This document shows positions 1 to 5,460 of a stretch of 6,114 bases of DNA, piece after piece. The position numbers and the translations under genes were made by a program. Below the pieces are notes generated by a model. The model was not told the origin of the DNA and searched no databases. It saw nothing but the letters and a program-made list of their open reading frames with translations. Numbering within the stretch: the first letter of the stretch is position 1; each line of letters starts with the position of its first letter. The stretch spans positions 1 through 6,114 of the forward strand of contig JAISVD010000191.1 of assembly GCA_031271875.1 (NCBI GenBank), given 5' to 3'. Source of the stretch: Spirochaetaceae bacterium. Its GTDB lineage: Bacteria; Spirochaetota; Spirochaetia; Treponematales; Treponemataceae.

Positions 1-644
1 AGTTCGGCATGAACCAGTTCCAGACCTCCTTTGAAAGGGAGAACTATTCCGAAACCGCCGCGATAATTCCCAATTCGATAGCCTTTCTCGGCGGTCTGGA
101 AAGCTGGATTCCCCTGGCGGAAACGGGATATCTCTATCTGGGGGCCGAAGGCGTCTATACGAGTCCGTGGATGTACATCCTCTCCGACAAGGGGTGGTCA
201 TTTTTCCGCTCCCGGCGTGAACTGGTATCCCCCAATACCTCTGACTCTATCAATAACTGGACCGGTTCTCCCTTCGGGCCAGATTCAATCGCCGTGCAGG
301 TCAAAACCGGCTGGAAGGGGCTTCCGGCCGGAGCTCCCGGAAATTATTCGGTGTACACGGGCTGGCGGATGTGGATAAAGGGGGAGCGGTCGCAGGACTT
401 TTCGATATTTGAAAACGCTGATCCTTATTATCCCGATTCCGTTGAGAAGGCCGAGGAGTCCACCCCTACGGGAACTGCCATATATGATAACCGCATTTTC
501 CTGACCGGTGACTGGGAACCGCTGCCATGGCTTACTTTGGGGAGTACCATTTCTGCCGGATGGATACTGAATGATGACCATATTTGGGGGAAACGGGAGT
601 TCTCGACAGAGTTTGCCCTGTATGCTAAAATCAGGTTCTACTGA
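1..644 (+). CDS. C-terminal part of an outer-membrane beta-barrel protein, Wzi-like (5' partial)
   Basis: The frame is open back to the window edge (codons TTC GGC precede the first ATG at 9), so the true start is probably upstream and at least 213 residues of the C-terminus are visible. The product is rich in aromatic residues, has alternating polar/apolar strands and no long hydrophobic helix, and ends in K-I-R-F-Y; a terminal aromatic residue is the usual signal for BAM-dependent barrel insertion. By eye it parallels the C-terminal half of the next protein: a W-I-P segment, a Y-T-S-P-W-M-Y-I segment matching A-P-Y-M-Y-T there, then S-P-F-G-P-D-S-I matching P-L-G-A-A-I-P-P-N-S. I therefore infer a tandem paralogue. 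Capsule-assembly Wzi-type barrels are the nearest family I recognise, but the link is weak and the substrate is unknown. The stop is TGA at 642-644, and the next gene begins 30 bp on, so the two probably share a transcript. Confidence 0.75.
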   Translation, partial: FGMNQFQTSFERENYSETAAIIPNSIAFLGGLESWIPLAETGYLYLGAEGVYTSPWMYILSDKGWSFFRSRRELVSPNTSDSINNWTGSPFGPDSIAVQVKTGWKGLPAGAPGNYSVYTGWRMWIKGERSQDFSIFENADPYYPDSVEKAEESTPTGTAIYDNRIFLTGDWEPLPWLTLGSTISAGWILNDDHIWGKREFSTEFALYAKIRFY

Positions 645-659
645 AAAAGTTCCTTGCTC

Positions 660-667
660 GGAGGAGG
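660..667 (+). promoter_or_regulatory. Ribosome binding site that fixes the start of the second outer-membrane gene
   Basis: GGAGGAGG lies 7 nt before ATG 675. It decides against the in-frame TTG at 654, which lies upstream of it. It sits in the 30-bp gap after the preceding barrel gene, consistent with translation from a shared message. Confidence 0.8.
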
Positions 668-674
668 AAAAACC

Positions 675-2423
675 ATGAAAAGATATATATCCCTTGCCGC
701 AGCGGTGTTGCTGTTTTGTGCGGGGCTGTACGCCCAGTCGATTGTAAATCCGTCAGACTCCTTTTATGCCGATGTTCAGGTGTGGGAAGCGCTGGGATAT
801 ATTTCAAACCTCCCCCCCCTCAAACCCTGGCCGGAACCTGTCGTCCGGTCTATCCTCGATGAAGTGATCGCAAGGGGCTCGGAACTGCATGTGAAAAAGG
901 CCCGGTATCAGTATGAACGGCTGTTCGGCAAGCGATTCAGTGTGGGCGCCGAAGGGATTGTCGCGGTGAACCTTAATAACCGCTCATCCATGCAGCGGCA
1001 GCTCGATGGGAGTATCATCTTTCTCGGAAACGTAGCGTTCCTGGGAAAGTTTTTTATCAACTTTGATCTGAATGTGCTCCTTTCCAACAAGCTGCCCGGG
1101 GAGGAGATCGTTCCCGTGGGTTATGGATACCGTCACGATACCTATGAGGATGCGGCGAATGTGGGGCCCTTTTATATATATACCGGTTTTAATACCCTCG
1201 CCGCCGTGGGTAACGAGCGGATATGGTTCCAGGCCGGCGTGTCCCGGAGCTCCTGGGGGGATTTTCCCGATAACGGGGTCGTGATAGGGCCTCAGGCTTT
1301 TCACACGGGAAACGCATCCTTTGTGATAAACCAGGATAAATGGAACTATACTCTCGCGTTTTTTATGCTTTCCGCTTCTCCAAATGTAGGAAATGTGTAT
1401 GACGATTCCTATCCGGAAAAATTCATGGCCATGCACGCGGTGGGGTTCAATCCGCTTCCCTGGCTCAGTTTTTCGGTATATGAAAATATGGTATACGGAA
1501 AGCGGTTTGAACCCCTCTACCTTCTGCCCATCTCCCCGTATATGATCTCTGCGCAGCTTGTGGGTTTTGCGGAGGATAATCTCCAGATGGGGTTATCGGT
1601 TAAAATAAAGCCCTTCAGCGGTTTTTCCTGGGTAGCGAATTTCTTTCTTGACGATGCGCATTTCAACGACCTCGTCAGGTTCAATTTCAATACCAGGGTC
1701 AAATTCGCCTTCCAGACCGGCGTTACCTGGATCCCCGACCTGCCCATCTCCTCGGCCCTGTTTTTCGACTACACCCTTGTGGCTCCGTATATGTACACAC
1801 ATTCGCAGTACGAGGGTGATGACGATGCGACTAAAACGCTCAGTTTTGTGAATTACCAGGATTATGTGAACAAGGGGCGCCCCCTCGGGGCTGCGATCCC
1901 TCCCAACTCCCATCGGATATCCCTGAGGGGAAAGTTTGAGCTCATCCGGAATTTGCGGGTTAATCCTTCCATTATATTCATCCAGCACGCCAATGTGAAC
2001 GAATCCCTGCCCTGGGAGGAAGCGATCCTGTATCTGGAGGCCAAGCCGGAAACATTCAATACCGGCGGCGGCGTTATGGACTATCCCGATGCGGGTAACG
2101 GATATCTTCCCTATCCAAAAGAACACTTCATGTTTCTGGAACAGGACACCAAGCAATATATCCTTCAGCTCGGGCTGGACACTTCATGGGACATGCCCCG
2201 GTTCAGGTTCGGGACTGTCAGCGTGACCCTCGGGTATATGTTTGAGTTGATCTATAATGACGGTATCGACAAGGACATGTATCCCGGACAGGGGTTGAAA
2301 AATGCCGACCTGACTAATGAAGAGAAGAAACAGGCCGTTGCCGACGCTTACAGGAACTGGAAAAAAGGGCTGAGGAATACCATCAATAACTATGTTTCCT
2401 TTGGCATCAGGTTTGTTTATTAA
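675..2423 (+). CDS. Outer-membrane beta-barrel protein, capsule assembly Wzi-like family
   Basis: A 582-residue protein. I start it at ATG 675 because GGAGGAGG (660-667) lies 7 nt upstream; the in-frame TTG at 654 would place that Shine-Dalgarno inside the gene and delay the signal peptide. Residues 1-21 form a signal peptide (K-R, hydrophobic core, cleavage likely after L-Y-A before Q-S). The mature N-terminus has a short helical region (S-F-Y-A-D to R-S-I-L-D-E-V, about residues 30-65) with L-P-P-L-K-P-W-P, the kind of N-terminal segment seen in Wzi-like proteins. The rest is amphipathic strands with many W/Y/F, ending in S-F-G-I-R-F-V-Y, a barrel-insertion C-terminus. Wzi itself is an outer-membrane lectin that anchors capsule in Escherichia and Klebsiella; whether this homologue handles a polysaccharide is unknown. 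The family call is from pattern only; outer-membrane location is much surer. A C8 run sits at codons 46-49. Confidence 0.8.
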   Translation: MKRYISLAAAVLLFCAGLYAQSIVNPSDSFYADVQVWEALGYISNLPPLKPWPEPVVRSILDEVIARGSELHVKKARYQYERLFGKRFSVGAEGIVAVNLNNRSSMQRQLDGSIIFLGNVAFLGKFFINFDLNVLLSNKLPGEEIVPVGYGYRHDTYEDAANVGPFYIYTGFNTLAAVGNERIWFQAGVSRSSWGDFPDNGVVIGPQAFHTGNASFVINQDKWNYTLAFFMLSASPNVGNVYDDSYPEKFMAMHAVGFNPLPWLSFSVYENMVYGKRFEPLYLLPISPYMISAQLVGFAEDNLQMGLSVKIKPFSGFSWVANFFLDDAHFNDLVRFNFNTRVKFAFQTGVTWIPDLPISSALFFDYTLVAPYMYTHSQYEGDDDATKTLSFVNYQDYVNKGRPLGAAIPPNSHRISLRGKFELIRNLRVNPSIIFIQHANVNESLPWEEAILYLEAKPETFNTGGGVMDYPDAGNGYLPYPKEHFMFLEQDTKQYILQLGLDTSWDMPRFRFGTVSVTLGYMFELIYNDGIDKDMYPGQGLKNADLTNEEKKQAVADAYRNWKKGLRNTINNYVSFGIRFVY

Positions 2424-2487
2424 GTAAGTCAGGAAGACTCCCGCTTTGTAAAAGGTTCTCGTCGAAGGCGCCTGTAGGATCAGGTGA
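2424..2487. other. Convergent junction between the outer-membrane gene and mraY
   Basis: The 64 bp separate the TAA of the + strand barrel gene from the TAA of mraY on the - strand. They contain a weak inverted pair (AGTC-N5-GACT, about 2427-2439) and the 8-bp palindrome AGGCGCCT (2466-2473). Neither is followed by a T tract on either strand, so no standard intrinsic terminator is visible. Termination may be Rho-dependent or lie inside the opposing genes. Confidence 0.6.
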
Positions 2488-3537
2488 TTACCGTATCTTG
2501 AAGAAGACCCCGAGGAGTGCAATGGTCACAAGCACCTGCATTATCATGAATTTGATAAGCACCTGGGTCGGCGACCAGGACAGATTTTTGCGCATGTGAT
2601 CGTGCAGAGGAAAACGCACACTGCTGAGTATCCGTATCTTGAAGAACCTCAGCAGCGCAACCTTAACAAGTCCTGTCCCTCCGTTGACCAGAATAATCGT
2701 AGAGGTGACCAGCAGGAGAAAAGGGTTTCCCGCAACCATGACGCATACCCCGATAAAGAATCCGAGAGCCCGGCTGCCGGCGTCACCCATAAGCACCTTG
2801 CTGGGATAGGCGTTATGCCAGAGGTAACCCATGAGGCAGCCGCAGAAGGCGAAAATGATGACCGCCCATTGCGCTCCGTCTTCAAGATGAGGCACCAGGA
2901 GATACCTTGATATATCCACATGACCCATAATAAAATAGAAGATCACTCCCATCGCTATGAGGGCGATGAGCGCAAGCGTCCCCGACAGTCCGTCAACCCC
3001 GTCGGTACAGTTTGTCGTATTTATGGATATCCAGAGTATCGCAGTGGATATGGCGATGAAAACCGCAGGATGGATCGCTATGGGACCGGAGATGAAGGGA
3101 AGCCAGAACAGGGGTTCCCTCAGATAGTACAAGGTGACCGAGGCCGCAAAGGAGATCGCCAGGTCGAGGATGCCCTTGCGGTATTCCCCCCAGGAGACGG
3201 CGCTGCGGTCGTCAAGAAAGCCGGTCTGCATGGCAAGCCAGGTGAGAACCAGCAGGATGATCTGGGATATATTCAGAGGGGCAAAGAAAAAAACGATGAT
3301 GACACAGATCGAGATGAAAATAATACCCGTACCTGTGGGTTTACCCTTGGCGGCTTCCGCATTGATACTGAATTCCCGTCCCCTGTCCTGGGGCAGCCAT
3401 CCGCAGAGGCGCGGAATGAGTAAAACGGAAGCGAAAAAACCGGTATACAGTGCGAGACTTATGAGTACGGCATAGGACTGGAGCAGCCGCGCCGGTCCGA
3501 AAAAATTCTGTAATAAGGAAGAAAGGTAAAACAGCAC
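2488..3537 (-). CDS. mraY: Phospho-N-acetylmuramoyl-pentapeptide-transferase (MraY)
   Basis: Integral inner-membrane enzyme of 349 residues (family about 320-360) that transfers phospho-MurNAc-pentapeptide from UDP to undecaprenyl phosphate, giving lipid I. About ten hydrophobic segments are visible. Conserved motifs appear in order: G-K-P-T-G-T-G (65-71, usually T-P-T-M-G-G), G-F-L-D-D (106-110, the Mg-binding Asp pair), N-T-T-N-C-T-D-G-V-D-G-L (173-184), N-A-Y-P-S-K-V-L-M-G-D-A-G-S (242-255, catalytic-region Asp252) and P-L-H-D-H (310-314), where most MraY have P-L-H-H-H. The C-terminus F-F-K-I-R fits the family end. WecA/TagO-type relatives are the alternative, but the L-M-G-D-A-G-S context and the late His motif favour MraY. 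The start is GTG 3537, with GGAGG 6 nt upstream in the 12-bp gap after purH. mraY usually lies with murF/murD/ftsW; here its partner is purH. Confidence 0.93.
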   Translation of the reverse strand: MLFYLSSLLQNFFGPARLLQSYAVLISLALYTGFFASVLLIPRLCGWLPQDRGREFSINAEAAKGKPTGTGIIFISICVIIVFFFAPLNISQIILLVLTWLAMQTGFLDDRSAVSWGEYRKGILDLAISFAASVTLYYLREPLFWLPFISGPIAIHPAVFIAISTAILWISINTTNCTDGVDGLSGTLALIALIAMGVIFYFIMGHVDISRYLLVPHLEDGAQWAVIIFAFCGCLMGYLWHNAYPSKVLMGDAGSRALGFFIGVCVMVAGNPFLLLVTSTIILVNGGTGLVKVALLRFFKIRILSSVRFPLHDHMRKNLSWSPTQVLIKFMIMQVLVTIALLGVFFKIR

Positions 3538-3543
3538 AGATAT

Positions 3544-3548
3544 CCTCC
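3544..3548 (-). promoter_or_regulatory. Ribosome binding site for the GTG start of mraY
   Basis: On the minus strand, GGAGG is followed by 6 nt (ATATCT) and then GTG. It lies entirely in the 12-bp gap after the purH TAA (3550-3552). This supports the GTG start and suggests mraY is translated from the purH message, with possible coupling to ribosomes finishing purH. The lipoprotein gene uses the same core and spacing. Confidence 0.8.
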
Positions 3549-3549
3549 G

Positions 3550-5145
3550 TTAATGCTTGAAGTGCCTGACACCGGTAAAGATCATCGATATGCCCAATCG
3601 GTCGCAGGCATCGATAGATTCCTGATCCCGTATGGAGCCTCCGGGCTGAACAATGGCTTTGATCCCGTATTCGGCGGCTTTCTCGACACAGTCTGAAAAG
3701 GGAAAAAAGGCGTCGCTGACAAGTACAACGGCCCTCTCCGGCGCCGTTACCGCTTTTGCCCGTTCGAGGGCCTGCTCTGCGGCCCATATCCGGTTCGTCT
3801 GGCCGCAGCCGATCCCGACGGCGGTTCTGTCTTTTACCACCACAATGGCGTTGGATTTCGCGAACATCGCCACTGTCATGCCAAAGGCCATCTCTGCGAT
3901 CTGTTCCCGCGTGGGGCTTTTTTTTGTCACCACCCGCCAGCCCTGATGGCCGCCCCCGGGGATGCCGTTTCCGTCCTGCCCGATTCCGGCTGCCTCAATC
4001 GCGTCCCGCTGCTGAACCAAAACGCCTCCGTCGATACTTATGAATTCGAGCTTCTCCTCCGCCGGAACCTGAGCCTGCATCAATCTGAGGTTTTTCTTTG
4101 CCGAAAATACTTCCAGCGCCTCCTCAGTGAATCCCGGCGCGACGATAACCTCAAGGAAGGTCTGTGCCATCTCCCGGGCGGCTTCGCCGTCTATGGCGCC
4201 GTTACAGCCGATAATACCGCCATATATGGAAACGGGATCGCATTTGTATGTTTTCCTGTAGGAGTCAGCCGCTGTCGCTCCCACGGCAGCCCCGCAGGGG
4301 GTGTTGTGTTTGAGCGCCACAGTGAAATACCCGCCGCCTTCGGCACCGCTTTCAGCGGCGTTCAGCCGATTATAGGCTGAAGCCGCTTTCCAGGCCACAT
4401 CGAGGTCACGTATATTGTTATAGGACAGCTCCTTCCCCTGGAGCTGTCTCATTCCGCCTATGGCGCCTGTTCTGTCCGCAGTGAGGTAGAGCGCGGCATT
4501 TTGGTGCGCGTTTTCACCGTACCTGAGGGCCTGCCCTTTTTTCAGGGGTACGGAAAAATAGGCCGGGAAATCTTCATCCAGCATAAACCGGGAAACCGCC
4601 GCGTCATAGGCGCTTGTCAGATTGAACACCTTCCCCGCCAGTTTTCGCCTGAACTCTCCTGAAACCGTTCCCGAACGCAGTCCCTCCGTAACGGCGGGAT
4701 AATCCGCCGGGTCTGTGAGCACGATCACGTCCTGAAAATTCTTTGCGGCGGAGCGGAGCATGGTTGGTCCGCCGATATCGATAAACTCGACTGTTTCATC
4801 AAAGGAGAGGCCCGCCTGCACTTTTTCGAAAAAGGGATAGAGGTTTACGCATACCAGATCGATGGGGGTGATATCCAGCTTCTTCAACGTTTCAGTGTGG
4901 CTGCTGTCGCTGCGCTTCGCGAGAAGCCCCGCGTGTATGGCCGGATGGAGCGTTTTTACCCGGCCGTCCAGACACTCGGGAAAACCCGTTACAGAGCTCA
5001 CATCGGTGACGGAGATTCCGTTTTCCGTAAGATATTTCGCTGTTCCCCCTGTGGAAAGAATCTCCCATCCTTCGGCAAAAAGAAATCCGGCAAGTTCCAG
5101 AATTCCATCTTTGACATACACGCTGATAAGCGCTCTTTTTTTCAT
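3550..5145 (-). CDS. purH: Bifunctional AICAR transformylase / IMP cyclohydrolase (PurH)
   Basis: Cytosolic enzyme for the last two steps of de novo IMP synthesis: AICAR plus 10-formyl-THF gives FAICAR, which is then cyclised to IMP. The 531 residues match the usual length (about 510-535). The N-terminal MGS-like cyclohydrolase domain shows S-T-G-G-T-A (31-36), D-G-R-V-K-T-L-H-P-A-I-H (60-71), N-L-Y-P-F (101-105) and D-I-G-G-P-T-M-L-R-S-A-A-K-N (123-136). The transformylase domain shows R-Y-G-E-N-A-H-Q (208-215), L-Q-G-K-E-L-S-Y-N-N (235-244), the catalytic Lys-His in K-H-N-T-P-C-G (279-285), S-N-A-I-V (431-435), P-F-S-D (482-485) and the C-terminal F-T-G-V-R-H-F-K-H. Unusual points are S-V-Y-V-K at residues 8-12, where S-V-S-D-K is common, and a Gly-rich stretch at 388-403. 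ATG 5145 is preceded by GGGAGGAG. It is the promoter-proximal gene of a purH-mraY unit. No other pur gene is in view. Confidence 0.97.
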   Translation of the reverse strand: MKKRALISVYVKDGILELAGFLFAEGWEILSTGGTAKYLTENGISVTDVSSVTGFPECLDGRVKTLHPAIHAGLLAKRSDSSHTETLKKLDITPIDLVCVNLYPFFEKVQAGLSFDETVEFIDIGGPTMLRSAAKNFQDVIVLTDPADYPAVTEGLRSGTVSGEFRRKLAGKVFNLTSAYDAAVSRFMLDEDFPAYFSVPLKKGQALRYGENAHQNAALYLTADRTGAIGGMRQLQGKELSYNNIRDLDVAWKAASAYNRLNAAESGAEGGGYFTVALKHNTPCGAAVGATAADSYRKTYKCDPVSIYGGIIGCNGAIDGEAAREMAQTFLEVIVAPGFTEEALEVFSAKKNLRLMQAQVPAEEKLEFISIDGGVLVQQRDAIEAAGIGQDGNGIPGGGHQGWRVVTKKSPTREQIAEMAFGMTVAMFAKSNAIVVVKDRTAVGIGCGQTNRIWAAEQALERAKAVTAPERAVVLVSDAFFPFSDCVEKAAEYGIKAIVQPGGSIRDQESIDACDRLGISMIFTGVRHFKH

Positions 5146-5154
5146 CAGAGGTCT

Positions 5155-5159
5155 CCTCC
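5155..5159 (-). promoter_or_regulatory. purH ribosome binding site, in a small potential hairpin
   Basis: On the minus strand the sequence before the ATG reads GGGAGGAGACCTCTG. GGAGG can pair with CCTCT just before the start codon (four Watson-Crick pairs plus one G-U, loop AGA), which would hide the Shine-Dalgarno. The site is sure as an RBS; the hairpin is only a possibility, because the loop is tight and the stem short. Confidence 0.7.
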
Positions 5160-5198
5160 CACAGGAATATCCGGACTTGACAGTACGGACTTTTCCCT

Positions 5199-5227
5199 AT
5201 TTTAACAGAGAAACCGTACCGTGTAAA
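5199..5227 (-). promoter_or_regulatory. Predicted sigma70-type promoter of purH-mraY
   Basis: On the minus strand: TTTACA (5227-5222), a 17-bp spacer, then TAAAAT (5204-5199). Each hexamer matches the consensus at five of six positions, with optimal spacing. Initiation would fall near 5192, giving a leader of about 47 nt before purH. The inverted repeat GTACGG/CCGTAC (5183-5188 and 5214-5219) is centred on the -10 box. Confidence 0.65.
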
Positions 5228-5277
5228 TCGGATGGGCCGAACGGGGACAGAGCTTGGCAGCTTGGCGGATAATCCGG

Positions 5278-5306
5278 TTGCCTGAATCCCCGCTTTCCCG
5301 TATAAT
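5278..5306 (+). promoter_or_regulatory. Predicted sigma70-type promoter of the lipoprotein gene
   Basis: TTGCCT (5278-5283), a 17-bp spacer, then a perfect TATAAT (5301-5306). Initiation would fall near 5313, leaving a leader of about 148 nt. Two further perfect TATAAT hexamers follow at 5330-5335 and 5357-5362 but lack good -35 boxes at normal spacing; given the AT-rich context they may be chance or secondary starts. Confidence 0.55.
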
Positions 5307-5382
5307 GAATTGTACGTAACTTGATTCAATATAATAAAAGAAAAATATTGTCTGTTTATAATTTCTGATATAGACTGAAAAC

Positions 5383-5413
5383 AGTATTTTTTCAGGAGCT
5401 GCTTGAAAATACT
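5383..5413 (+). repeat. Inverted repeat in the leader of the lipoprotein gene
   Basis: AGTATTTT (5383-5390) and AAAATACT (5406-5413) are perfect 8-bp arms; with a TT bulge, two more pairs (CA/TG) extend the stem. The 5' arm overlaps the 3' arm of a smaller hairpin, ACTG-AAAA-CAGT (5374-5385), which is followed by a T-rich run (5387-5392). The two folds exclude each other. The stems are AT-rich and weak, so a regulatory role is unproven. Confidence 0.4.
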
Positions 5414-5449
5414 ACAGATTTTTGGACAGTTCGATAACTACATTGCAAC

Positions 5450-5454
5450 GGAGG
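5450..5454 (+). promoter_or_regulatory. Ribosome binding site of the lipoprotein gene
   Basis: GGAGG is followed by 6 nt (ATTTGT) and ATG 5461. It fixes the start directly before a lysine-rich, then hydrophobic, signal sequence. The context ACGGAGGAT is the same as at mraY. Confidence 0.8.
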
Positions 5455-5460
5455 ATTTGT

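Larger units (their letters stand above)
5146..5460. promoter_or_regulatory. Divergent intergenic region between purH and the lipoprotein gene
   Basis: 315 bp without a convincing gene. It holds oppositely directed sigma70-type promoters: purH -35/-10 at 5227-5199 on the minus strand, and lipoprotein -35/-10 at 5278-5306 on the plus strand. Also present are a dyad around the purH -10, short direct repeats (CGGACTT at 5172 and 5186; AGCTTGGC twice at 5251-5266), and an AT-rich stretch from 5301 that forms a leader of about 150 nt before the lipoprotein ATG. No tRNA, known riboswitch core or clear terminator was recognised. Confidence 0.75.

Noticed and set aside
654..674. TTG at 654 as the start of the second outer-membrane gene
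   Set aside because: The strong Shine-Dalgarno at 660-667 lies downstream of it and is well placed for ATG 675, which begins directly with the signal peptide.
984..2156. Long minus-strand open frames opposite the outer-membrane gene
   Set aside because: They are antisense to a gene with a clear signal peptide and RBS; their products have no domain or coherent composition.
2424..2487. Bidirectional terminator in the convergent junction
   Set aside because: The inverted pairs are only 4 bp arms or a GC palindrome without a loop, and there is no T tract on either strand.
2920..3475. Plus-strand open frames opposite mraY
   Set aside because: Low-complexity, charged products antisense to a protein with all the MraY motifs.
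5234..5245. CCGAAC near 5236 as a Bacillus-type PurBox
   Set aside because: The flanks are G-rich instead of A/T-rich and there is no second half-site in the required arrangement.
3653..5272. Plus-strand open frames opposite purH
   Set aside because: Shadows of a strongly conserved full-length gene; no RBS or family features.
5321..5329. Short palindrome TTGATTCAA just after the predicted lipoprotein start site
   Set aside because: Nine bases in AT-rich DNA is easily chance, and no second copy was seen.
5374..5392. ACTG-AAAA-CAGT plus T run as a true intrinsic terminator
   Set aside because: A 4-bp stem with two G-C pairs is too weak alone; kept only as part of a speculative leader structure.
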